Below are positions 55,600-64,000 of a stretch of 64,000 nucleotides of DNA, one piece after another. The DNA is taken from positions 153,148,285 through 153,212,284 of the forward strand of contig CM062293.1 in NCBI GenBank assembly GCA_031216915.1, given 5' to 3'. The stretch's first letter is position 1. Every line of letters begins with the position of its first letter. Both the position numbers and the translations under genes were made by a program. This DNA is from Pictodentalium vernedei. Taxonomy: Eukaryota > Mollusca > Scaphopoda > Dentaliida > Dentaliidae. Below the pieces are notes generated by a model. It saw only the letters and a program-made list of their open reading frames with translations, had not been told where the DNA came from and searched no databases.

Positions 55600-56215
55600 G
55601 ACCATGAGGAAATTCTGAACTTTAGACCTAACTAGAACCAAAATCCTTGTATCTGAGGCATTTATCGACGCCCCGTGTAGAGTGTAATTTTCGAAATCGA
55701 ACAGAAGCCCAATGGTTTATTAAGAACCATCCAGTATAGGCATTTATCGTACCCCTAGTTGTGGGTATTGACAATATGATCTCAATTGTTTTAAGCCACG
55801 AGGCCGACCATGGATTACGTTCATAATGTAATAACGAAAGAATTACATTGCAAATTAACCCAGGAGGCGGTACTGACTCGGAAATTCTGATCTTCAGACC
55901 TGAATCGAGGCAAAATTCTACAGCATTTCAGGCATTTTTCGGAGCCCCGATTAGTGTGTGATTTTTGGGGCCGAAAAGGCGCCTAATCCTTGCATCAGGG
56001 ACATGTTTCGGCCCCCATGTTTGTGTCCGTATGACAAAGTTTTGATTTTCCAGATGAAAATGATGCAAAATCTTCTCATCTGATTTAAGGAAATTCTGAT
56101 TTTCAGGCCTGAAAGAGACAAAATCCACGCATCTGAGATATTAATCGACCCCTCGAGTGGTGTGTCAAATTTTCCGGGCCGAGAAACTCCCAATTCTTGC
56201 ATCTAGATTAGTTGA
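55600..56215. repeat. Degenerate tandem repeat
   Basis: 'ggaaattctgaN(c/t)tt.aga/ggcctga' occurs at about 55607, 55878 and 56089. Each is followed by 'caaaat/tc...at(c/t)tgaggcattt..cgac/ag.cccc' and 'gtgtg...ttttcggg/ggccgaaa'. Units of about 210-270 bases are strongly diverged. Their mixture of gaaaattc and cccgat blocks gives overlapping meaningless frames. Confidence 0.6.
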
Positions 56216-56591
56216 CTATTGCCCGAGGATTTTCGTAAAGTAGTAAGAAATTTCAAAAATGGCGACCGCAGCAGAAGTAATATGAGATTAGCAGAAAAAT
56301 CCGTAACACAGCTAATTTTTCAACATCATTTATTCGCAACATAAAAATTAGATAATTATCATCTTTGTCTTCCTGCTATCGTCTATCGATGTTTCTTTAG
56401 GTAGCGTCTATCTATCACAGGTTTCCACACCCCGGAATAGCTGGAATAGCTGAGAGAGTTCTGACTCTGGAGGTTGTGTAAGCCCTTGTGTTCTCGACAG
56501 CTGAATGGTTTCACTGGCCATGGGAGATGAAGGTTGATTAACTGGTAGAGTGCTAAATTATTTTTGGTCATCAGAATTTGTTCACGGGCCT

Positions 56592-56655
56592 TTGCCTTGT
56601 TACAATTTAAGGGAGAGTGCCTGTGGGCACTCTCCCTTAAATTGTAACAAGGCAA
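56592..56655. repeat. Perfect hairpin
   Basis: 'ttgccttgttacaatttaag'/'cttaaattgtaacaaggcaa' and 'ggagagtgcc'/'ggcactctcc' arms around a 4-base loop. This 30-bp perfect stem is the cleanest isolated hairpin in the window. Confidence 0.92.
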
Positions 56656-56828
56656 ATCCTTGCAGACTAAATAATTTCATGTAAAAGATAATATGAAGCA
56701 TGTCCATCGAATACGAAGCCTTTATTTGGGGTTACCATGGATTGGATTAAAGCCCAGATATGGGCTTCCAGCACTCTACCAGTTAAGAACCATCTAATAG
56801 TTTTTCATACCCCTGATTAAACATAAAG

Positions 56829-56948
56829 TGGGGGCGCGGTGGCGTCGCGGTAACCGGTTCTCGTCAGATCACCGAAGTTAAGCAACGTCGAGCGCGGTTA
56901 GTAGTTGGATGGGTGACCATTTCAGCGACTGATTCGCGCTCCCACGTT
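56829..56948 (+). mobile_element. 5S-rRNA-derived SINE head
   Basis: 'ggttctcgtcagatcaccga', 'agttaagcaacgtcgagcgc' and 'ggttagtagttggatgggtg' follow the animal 5S rRNA internal control region (A box, intermediate element, C box) in order and spacing. The 5' third and the 3' end do not match 5S pairing, so this is a SINE3-type head rather than a gene. The body is interrupted at 56949 by the foldback element and seems to resume at 60347. Confidence 0.85.
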
Positions 56949-57879
56949 AGTAGTATGTCAGGGGCTTTTGAGGTGGAGGTTGCAGGACCTCAGTTCAGGA
57001 CCTCGGAAGTGACGTCATGTCACGTAACGTAGTGGCGCCATGTTGTGTTGTCATGGTAACCCGCGTGAGCGGCCATGTTGTGGCGTCATCTCCATAGTGA
57101 TACGTGGTGTGAGTGCGCATGCGCAGCGCGTGTTCTTAGGGTGATACGAGCTTCCGTCGTCCATTTTGTATACTGGAAGCCGCCATCTTGGGTTCTATGG
57201 TAGCACGTGATTGCTATGTTACCTAAGGCCTACAATAGGATAGGGGTATGTTCGGTGGGTATGTTCGATTGAATCGGAGTAAATCTGATTACCACAAACA
57301 ACCCGACAATTCCCCAAATCACCAAAATCCACCCAAAATCACCGAAATTGACTTTATTTCCCCAATTTATCAGCTTAGCGCGTAGTGCTATAGTACTAAG
57401 GGGTACAAGGGGGTGCTTTCGATTGAACAGGAGTAATGTTCTGGATTGGAATTCTCCCAGAATCCCTTTTTGGATCCTTATCCCATGACGTTTTTCCCCT
57501 ATTAAGAATAGCACGTAGTGCTATAGGACAAATGTATCCAGAATTCTCTGCTTCTATCTATATATGCAATAGTTTACGTCTACCTAGACATGTTCCTTTA
57601 TTCTAGAGTATACTCCAGTAGCGTAGAAGAGCCTATTAATTGGAACAGCTTTACTTATTATTACTATATTTAGCAATTCTGGTCTATTCTTGTTAGTTCT
57701 GACCCTATTCCGTGTACTCTTGTTGTTTCATATATCTAGATCATTTATATAAATTATAACCAACCAATCAGATTGCTTGATTTCCCATAATGCAGTTATC
57801 TCCCTTCTGTATAACAAAATCCTATATCCAATGGCACCCCAATTTTAGCACCCCTTTTTTGAAAACACCTGTGGCTATG

Positions 57880-58435
57880 GAATCCCTTTTTATCGTATGA
57901 GGCCATGAGGGCTATGTAAAAGCCCTCAATGAGTCCTCATTTATTATCCCTCATAGCCTCATTGAATTTTGAGGTTATGAGGACCATTAAAAATCCCTCA
58001 ATGAGGTATAATTTACTACGACTCTTATCCTCATTTCAGTATTTAACAGGTATATCCTATGGAATCCCATTTTGGAAAACGCCTGTGACTGTGGAATTCC
58101 TTTTTGTCGTATGAGGCCATGAGGGCTATGTAAAAACCCTCAATGAGTCCTCATTTATTATCCCTCATAGCCTCATTAAATTTTGAGGTTATGAGGACCA
58201 TTAAAAATCCCTCAATGAGGTATAATTTACTACGACTCTTATACTCATTTCAGTATTTAACAGGTATATCCTATGGAATCCCATTTTGGAAAACGCCTGT
58301 GACTGTGGAATCCCTTTTTTGTCGTATGAGGCCATGAGGGCTATATAAAAGCCCTGAATGAGTCCTCATTTATTATCCCTCATAGCCTCATTGAATTTTG
58401 AGGTTATGAGGACCATTAAAAATTCCTCAATGAGA
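57880..58435. repeat. Three 214-bp tandem units, left arm of foldback
   Basis: Units begin at about 57880, 58093 and 58307 with 'tggaatccctttt' and contain 'cctcatttattatccctcat' and 'gaccattaaaaat'. Two are almost identical, and the third breaks off at 'cctcaatgagaacaaa'. Confidence 0.9.
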
Positions 58436-58929
58436 ACAAAACAAAGTGAAAGAATGTCAAACTAGTCGGATTGATCGAACTAGTTGGACAGCATGAACAG
58501 ATCTGATCACAATTGGTTATGTTGGATCTGTACCTTTGTTATTTTGTAGTGGCTGGTTGTATTTGTTCAGAGTATTGTCGTCATTGTTGAATTGGGGGTT
58601 ATCAATCCCTTTCCATACCCTCGAGTTTCGATGTTAAAACACGGAATCCAAATTTTACGGAATCGGATAGGAATCTCAATAACGGAATGCCTTATATGTA
58701 TACAGGGGAAATCTGATTCAACCTTGATCAATGTTATAGTCGAGACTGAGATAGGTATAGCTAGGAAGTAATGGATGAGATATGGGGCAGAATAACAGAA
58801 GCCAATAGTACTGGTACAAGGCCGCAATGGAACAAGACTGCTGTAGAAGCTAATGATAGGACAGATAGGCCATAAACCTGTAATGGCCTTGGAGCTTTGG
58901 CGACAAGATGGAAGCTGTTGATAAGACTA

Positions 58930-59440
58930 CATTAGACCCATTGAGGGTTTTTACATAGCCTAATGCGACACAAAAGGGATTCTCCAAAAGGTATCCTCGA
59001 TAGGTATCCTCAATAGGTATCCTCAAATAATACAATACCAGGCCATAGGTATCCTCAAATACTGAAATGAGGATAAGAGTCGTAGTAAATTATACCTTAT
59101 TGAGGGATTTTTAATGGTCCTCATAACCTCAAAATTTAATGAGGCTATGAGGGATAATAAATGAGGACTCACTGAGGGGTTTTACATAGCCCTCATGGCC
59201 TCATACGACAAAAAGGGATTCCACAGTCACAGGCGTTTTCCAAAATGGAATTCCATAGGATATACCTGTTAAATACTGAAATGAGGATAAGAGTCGTAGT
59301 AAATTATACCTCATTGAGGGATTTTTAATGGTCCTCATAACCTCAAAATTCAATGAGGCTATGAGGGATAATAAATGAGGACTCATTGAGGGCTTTTACA
59401 TAGCCCTCATGGCCTCATACGATAAAAAGGGATTCCATAG
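58930..59440. repeat. Inverted tandem units, right arm of foldback
   Basis: Mirror of the left units: roughly two full copies plus a degenerate third from 58930 to 59060, where 'ggtatcctc(g/a)ata' is repeated several times. The differing unit numbers show the arms evolve by unit gain and loss. Confidence 0.85.
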
Positions 59441-60346
59441 CCACAGGTGTTTTCAAAAAAGGGGTGCTAAAATTGGGGTGCCATTGGATATAGGATTTTG
59501 TTATACAGAAGGGAGATAACTGCATTATGGGAAATCAAGCAATCTGATTGGTTGGTTATAATTTATATAAATGATCTAGATATATGAAACAACAAGAGTA
59601 CACGGAATAGGGTCAGAACTAACAAGAATAGACCAGAATTGCTAAATATAGTAATAATAAGTAAAGCTGTTCCAATTAATAGGCTCTTCTACGCTACTGG
59701 AGTATACTCTAGAATAAAGGAACATGTCTAGGTAGACGTAAACTATTGCATATCTAGATAGAAGCAGAGAATTCTGGATACATTTGTCCTATAGCACTAC
59801 GTGCTATTCTTAATAGGGGAAAAACGTCATGGGATAAGGATCCAAAAAGGGATTCTGGGAGAATTCCAATCCAGAACATTACTCCTGTTCAATCGAAAGC
59901 ACCCCCTTGTACCCCTTAGTACTATAGCACTACGCGCTAAGCTGATAAATTGGGGAAATAAAGTCAATTTCGGTGATTTTGGGTGGATTTTGGTGATTTG
60001 GGGGATTGTCGGGTTGTTTGTGGTAATCAGATTTACTCCGATTCAATCGAACATACCCACCGAACATACCCCTATACTGTTGTAGGCCTTAGGTAACATA
60101 GCAATCACGTGCTACCATAGAACCCAAGATGGCGGCTTCCAGTATACAAAATGGACGACGGAAGCTCGTATCACCCTAACAACAAGCGCTGCGCATGCGC
60201 ACTCACACCACGTATCACTATGGAGATGACGTCACAACATGGCCGCTCACGCGGGTTACCATGACAACACAACATGGCGCCACTACGTCACGTGACATGA
60301 CGTCACTTCCGAGGTCCTCCACCTCAAAAGCCCCTGACATCCTACT

Positions 60347-60635
60347 GGGGTTGTGTCCTTGGGCAAGGCACTTAATCCCGATTGCCTACATGGGGGCACG
60401 ATGACGCTGTGTACTAAGGCGTACTGCACGTCGATGGTGCACATGTCTTCAACCAATCTAACCCTGCCTGTGCCGCGGTGCAGATTTCAGAGTTACGATG
60501 TTGGAGAGATGTCAGCTGCTCGTCGTTGCTCGGTGGTTCTCTCAGGGTACTCCGGCTTCCTCCACCCGTAAAACTGTCACCGACATGATATGACTCTGGC
60601 TGTTAATGTGTCGTTAAACCCTAATAAAAAAAAAA
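60347..60635 (+). mobile_element. SINE body and tail, continuation of the split SINE
   Basis: It starts at 'ggggttgtgtccttgggcaa', then 'ggcacttaatcccgattgcc', 'gggggcacgatgacgctgtg', 'ttcaaccaatctaaccctgc', 'ctcggtggttctctcagggt', 'cttcctccacccgtaaaact', and ends 'cgttaaaccctaataaaaa'. It is the same body as the tRNA-headed SINEs, but no tRNA head is attached. A small variant insert 'gccgcggtgcagatttcag' is present at 60471-60489. Confidence 0.85.
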
Positions 60636-61785
60636 ATTAACCATAAAGTACGATAGCTACGATGACAGTTCAGTGTGTCAGTCCTAGGGTTTCGTGTGAA
60701 TGGCAATGGGTTTTACTATCACCTTATGGCATGATTTCTCTTGTCAGCTTTTCTCTGTTGAGGCGGGTTTACCTACTGACCGCAATTGTTCGACTGGCCT
60801 GTTTGAGAACTTGATCAGGTAACATCTGATCATTATTGTTAACGTCAAACAATGTTTAATGAGAAATTTAATCGCTAAAGGACAATTTAGGCAAGAGTTT
60901 AATTTAATATAATATGTAGTTTACCTATAATACTACTGTATGGTTCCCTTTATTGCTGATAACCATACTATTTGACATGAATTAACTACGTATGTGTCTG
61001 CCAATAATCGGGTGTTAAGTTAATTGAAACCTGGTAACGAAAATCCCAGTTTAGATTTAAGACCGTCAATTAACCTTCCATGCACGCATTTCGAATCGTT
61101 CGTAAACATAGATCAGTGCTGTTCTGGCCGAGTGTTGTTTAGAGGGATTCGTTAAAGTTTCTTTGGGCTGTAAAAGGAAAAACATTGTCGCATTTCCTGA
61201 GAGAGGAGGCCTGCATGGAACTCCTAAGAGGGGGCCTGCATGGAAATGTCCTGGTGGTATATACGAAAACTCGGCCAGTCAACCTCTGAAATGTCCGGAC
61301 ATTGCGATGAAAGTTTAGGATTGTTATAAAATCTAACTTCTGTAAGAGATGAAATGGAAGGTGGACTAAGGTCATATCTAGGTGGTTCTAGAAGGTAGTA
61401 GTACAGTTATTCCGGGTTAACGAAGATTCGGTGAACAAGTATTACAGCAAACGTTCACAGTACTTCAACATTTGATTTATGTTGATGCATACAGATCTAA
61501 TTTTACCTGATTCTTTCCCTGGGAACTTGGTTGGGGGTGTTGCACCCTCCAACCCACCGCATATAATGACAACCTTGAGGACATGTTTAAGATCCTGTGA
61601 TGATTGGATCTCGCAGTCAGAAAATAGGCGAGAGGCGACGTCGGTAATAAACACAATGAACCTGGCTACCATGACGCTTCAAACATAACGTATGCTCCAA
61701 TATAGACCACCAACTGGCGAGATCTTTCACTATTTCAGTTAACTCATTACAAAACCGCCATTTTGAATTGGCACCCTCCTTCCGT
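60636..61785. other. No gene seen
   Basis: Presumed OATP intron. The frames here have no membrane-helix pattern of OATP TM7-9. Confidence 0.4.
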
Positions 61786-62022
61786 TTAACGCTTTACCGA
61801 ACATGAAAAGCAGACGACACTTGCAAATAACTATTTTTTTCATTTTATGTCTCAAAAACATAGGTTATGACCCCTCGTTGGAACGAGCTGGACGAGCTCG
61901 TTCCAACGAGGGGTCATATCCTATGTTTTTGAGACAAAAAATGAAAAAGTAATGAAAATTAATTGGCGATTTTTTAGAATAGCGCTGGTCGGTTTTAGCC
62001 GTTACATTGGGTAAAGGGTTAA
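61786..62022. mobile_element. R2 palindromic MITE immediately before OATP exon
   Basis: TTAA 61786-61789 and 62019-62022, left CGCTTTACCGAAC and right GGTAAAGGG. Inner arms and tip (GAGCTGGACGAGCTC at about 61885-61900) are nearly perfect, with one changed tip base compared with the 9163 copy. Confidence 0.85.
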
Positions 62023-62047
62023 CAGGCTGATGGTAAAATACTGATAA

Positions 62048-62249
62048 GGTCTGCTCTTGGCAATAGGTTGTCCGCAGGAAAACGCGAAAGCAGATTTGAA
62101 TGTCTTTGATTCCAACTATGGAACCCTGCTGAAACATTCTGCATGCCCGAACAACTGCATGTGTGATAACTCTCTTTTTTCACCCGTCTGCGATGAAGTA
62201 GCCGGACTGCCGTACTACTCACCGTGGCATGCTGGATTCTCAGCTAGAA
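62048..62249 (+). CDS. OATP/SLCO exon with degenerate Kazal-like loop
   Basis: The frame opens GLLLAIGCPQENAK after an upstream stop at 62045. It continues SACPNNCMCDNSLFSPVCDE and then AGLPYYSPWHAGFSAR, with a donor candidate GTGAGA at 62250. The pattern follows the OATP extracellular loop 9/10: '(L)GC.n..(i)AG...Y', then 'C...C.C....f.PVC...g..Y.SPC.aGC'. Two of the cysteines are replaced (SPWHAGF where SPCHAGC is usual). The start is uncertain: AG acceptors are at 62049, 62065 and 62077, the first two weak. The gene may be decayed here, or this may belong to a further copy. Exons that should lie between it and 54257 are missing. Confidence 0.7.
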
Positions 62250-62307
62250 GTGAGACGTTATGTTTTCAAACGTTTTCATCTCATTTTCAGTTCTTTAAAA
62301 TTAACTT

Positions 62308-62906
62308 CTCCATAAACTATGCAATGCATTGAAATCGAAAACTCACCCACCAACTTCTAACGTACAACAACACAGAAATAGGCTACCTGCGATACGACAA
62401 TTTAATGCTCTTTATCTTACATAACAATTGTACACCGAATTCCTCCTGCCACGCAAGTATTCTAATGGCTCTTCAGCCAGGAACTGTTCATTCAATTCCT
62501 TTCCACTTTCTTCTTCGACTTCAAAGAAGACCCATACATCAGATAATCGACAGGATTATATGTTATCTGTAAAGAAAGCAAAAAGGAAAATTACCTTTCG
62601 AAATATATGAAACAAAATTTAAAATGGCTGTGCCCGTCTTGCCTATCGCTCCCAAATTAACTGTTCATACGTCAAAACCAAACTTAGTTCCCGTAATTAT
62701 CTCCCTTGATATCTCCATAGCACCCATGCTGACAAAAACACAAATGCATTAACCCACCATGGAGAAAATAATTTCGGTCTATTTCGTACCTCAAACGACA
62801 GAAATAATATTTCTCCATAAACTATGCAATGCGTTTAAATCGAAAACTCACCCACCAACTTCTAACGTACAACAACACAGAAATAGGCTACCTGCGATAC
62901 GACAAA
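62308..62906 (+). repeat. Pair of about 94-bp direct repeats flanking about 410 bp
   Basis: Text 'ttctccataaactatgcaatgc' through 'ctacctgcgatacgacaa' occurs at 62308-62401 and again at 62812-62906, with only a few differences (gcattga against gcgttta). The second copy abuts the recombinase frame. The spacer has no recognised gene. Confidence 0.85.
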
Positions 62907-62921
62907 AACAGACCAAGAAGT

Positions 62922-63304
62922 TCAAAGGCCCAAAGAGAGAGATACGTTTAAACGCTTTTCGACGTCATCTTTCACATAACCGTCTTTTGCATTTTCACTT
63001 CTCCACCTCCCATGTCGTTTAAATAAACGGTCAGGGATACCATTATTCGCAGCGGCACTTGCGCCACCAGCCCTCAAATTATGGAGCCCAAAACTATTAA
63101 TATTTTCAACAAAAGATGAAAAAGCTTCTCGAAATAATGTCCTTACTTTGGCATATGAAATTGGAACATTATTTTTCATGAGAATATGTCCAGAATGTGT
63201 TTTAGAAAGACTTCTGAAAATACACTCCTCCGAATTTTCATCAATGTCAGCCATTTGAAGATAAATCTTCAATGCCGATACAGGACACAACTTTGAGTCA
63301 ATTT
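62922..63304 (-). pseudogene. Tyrosine recombinase catalytic fragment of a YR retroelement
   Basis: The minus-strand frame of about 125 codons begins near KIDSKLCPVSALKIYLQM and contains 'FGLHNLRAGGASAAANNG' (H-x-x-R box) and 'RLFKRHGRWRSENAKDGYVKD' (HGRW and the nucleophile Tyr). These are the C-terminal active-site motifs of phage-integrase-type recombinases, in the form typical of DIRS-like and related metazoan elements. The N-terminal half and the first catalytic Arg are missing upstream, so it is a fragment, although the frame itself is open. The Gag-like ORF at 37211-38897 may come from the same kind of element. Confidence 0.8.
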
Positions 63305-64000
63305 TGGCTATTATTATGTCTCAAAGTTAGTTTGTCCAATCAAAATGCTGGAATACCTTCTAAAGATTCCACCGTATCGGGTTACTCACCTGATATTAAT
63401 TAATATCAGGTGAGTAGCCGCCATTACTATTTTGATGCAATTCCCCTCACTTCGAATTTTCAAAATCTGAATTAAAACAAAATAAGAGAATTTAGGTTCC
63501 GAAAATATTTTCAAGATACCGTATTTTGTGATTTAAAACATTAAATATGTAAAAAGATGGGCAGAAGATAATATTTGTAGTCTGAAAAGTTCTTTGTTTT
63601 ACGACTCCTTCAGTCACTGTTTGGATCGGGTTTTTGAGGTGAATAGAAAATTTGTGTTTTCGATTTTTGTCTAGAGCAACTTTTTGAGCTCTTTGATGAT
63701 GAAAACGAACATTTGTCCAGCTCATCAATGCCAAAGGGTGCTCCTATTTTCAGAAATTGCAAAATCGGCAACATCAACATCACTATAAATAATAAATGAA
63801 CAAACTTGTTTTTGAAACATTCCGATCAAACAGAATTAACAGAAAGTCGGTGTGCGTTTCAGATTCAACTTCAAAGTTCAAGTTGCGTTATTGTTATTGT
63901 TTGCTCTACAGTAAAAAAGTGATTTTTAATGTTCAAAACTGCTTTATTAGTCCTTTTTAGGTAGTAACAACAGTAAATGTACGCAAGGGGCCTCCAGATT
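63305..64000. other. No gene seen; perfect hairpin at 63383-63416
   Basis: 'tactcacctgatattaa' and its exact inverse form a 34-bp loopless palindrome at 63383-63416. The rest is AT-rich without a recognised exon or repeat. Confidence 0.6.

Larger units (their letters stand above)
56949..60346. mobile_element. Giant foldback element (about 3.4 kb)
   Basis: The ends AGTAGtATGTCAGGGGC and (reversed) AGTAGgATGTCAGGGGCTTT are mirror copies. About 1.45 kb of each arm is nearly identical; spot comparison shows one or two differences per 50-100 bases. For example, the 94-codon frame at 57230-57514 recurs unchanged at 59801-60085. Each arm ends internally in 214-bp tandem repeats (57880-58435, 58930-59440). 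The centre at about 58440-58925 is unique. There is no transposase-like frame. The layout, long inverted arms with inner tandem repeats and no gene, is that of foldback/TU-type elements. A short extra duplication (ggttgcaggacctcagttca) is present only in the left arm near 56983. Confidence 0.9.

Noticed and set aside
56829-56948. Functional 5S rRNA gene
   Set aside because: Only the internal promoter region matches. The ends do not pair, no terminator T-run follows, and a SINE body is associated.
57230-60085. Pair of identical 94-codon proteins
   Set aside because: They are mirror images in the arms of the foldback element. No domain, and identity is explained by the inverted repeat.
41163-63416. 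Hairpins as transcription terminators
   Set aside because: Intrinsic terminators are bacterial. These stems lack a genomic context for that role and belong to foldback repeats.

Overview
This is a stretch of animal (metazoan) nuclear DNA, almost certainly from a marine invertebrate. The evidence is intron-interrupted genes, many non-LTR retrotransposon remains, tRNA- and 5S-rRNA-headed SINEs, TTAA-flanked palindromic MITEs, and long simple repeats. The 5S/tRNA SINEs, YR-retroelement Gag and recombinase pieces and the PIN-like repeat protein would suit an invertebrate deuterostome such as a hemichordate or cephalochordate, but the sequence does not settle the phylum.

Host genes. The only well-supported cellular genes are plus-strand organic anion transporting polypeptides (OATP/SLCO). 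The last exon of one gene lies at 3495-3838. Exons of a second gene lie at 47828-48553, 52116-52202 and 54051-54257 (the last carries the exact OATP signature), with a Kazal-like loop exon near 62048-62249. The exon or exons for the membrane segments after the signature are not visible between 54257 and 62048, and the Kazal exon has lost two conserved cysteines. A Ser/Asn/Lys-rich open frame at 27676 may be a first exon.

Layout. 1-3.4 kb: decayed LINE, a tRNA-like palindrome and MITE pieces. 3.5-3.8 kb: OATP exon. 4.2-12 kb: SINEs, an L1/Tx1-like LINE and a field of local repeats. 12.6-17 kb: an L2/CR1-like LINE and the C-terminal scrap of another LINE. 17.9-19 kb: hairpin element and SINE. 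20.5-26.8 kb: a 5.7-kb element with about 130-bp terminal inverted repeats that carries a roughly 1500-codon PIN-nuclease-like gene, inserted inside a palindromic element. 30.7-32 kb: a shortened copy of the same element. 32.4-34.6 kb: a third LINE. 35-43.6 kb: MITEs, a SAP/zinc-knuckle Gag and tandem repeats. 44-54 kb: hairpin elements among OATP exons. 56.8-60.6 kb: a 3.4-kb foldback element splitting a 5S-headed SINE. 62.3-63.3 kb: tyrosine-recombinase fragment.

The most striking content is mobile. There is a TIR element family with an unusual PIN-like protein (two related copies), a giant near-perfect inverted repeat with internal tandem units, and roughly 28 palindromic hairpin units from several unrelated families. 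Many of these are nested in one another and several sit close to OATP exons. All identifications come from reading the sequence and recalled family features; nothing was searched or aligned by software.
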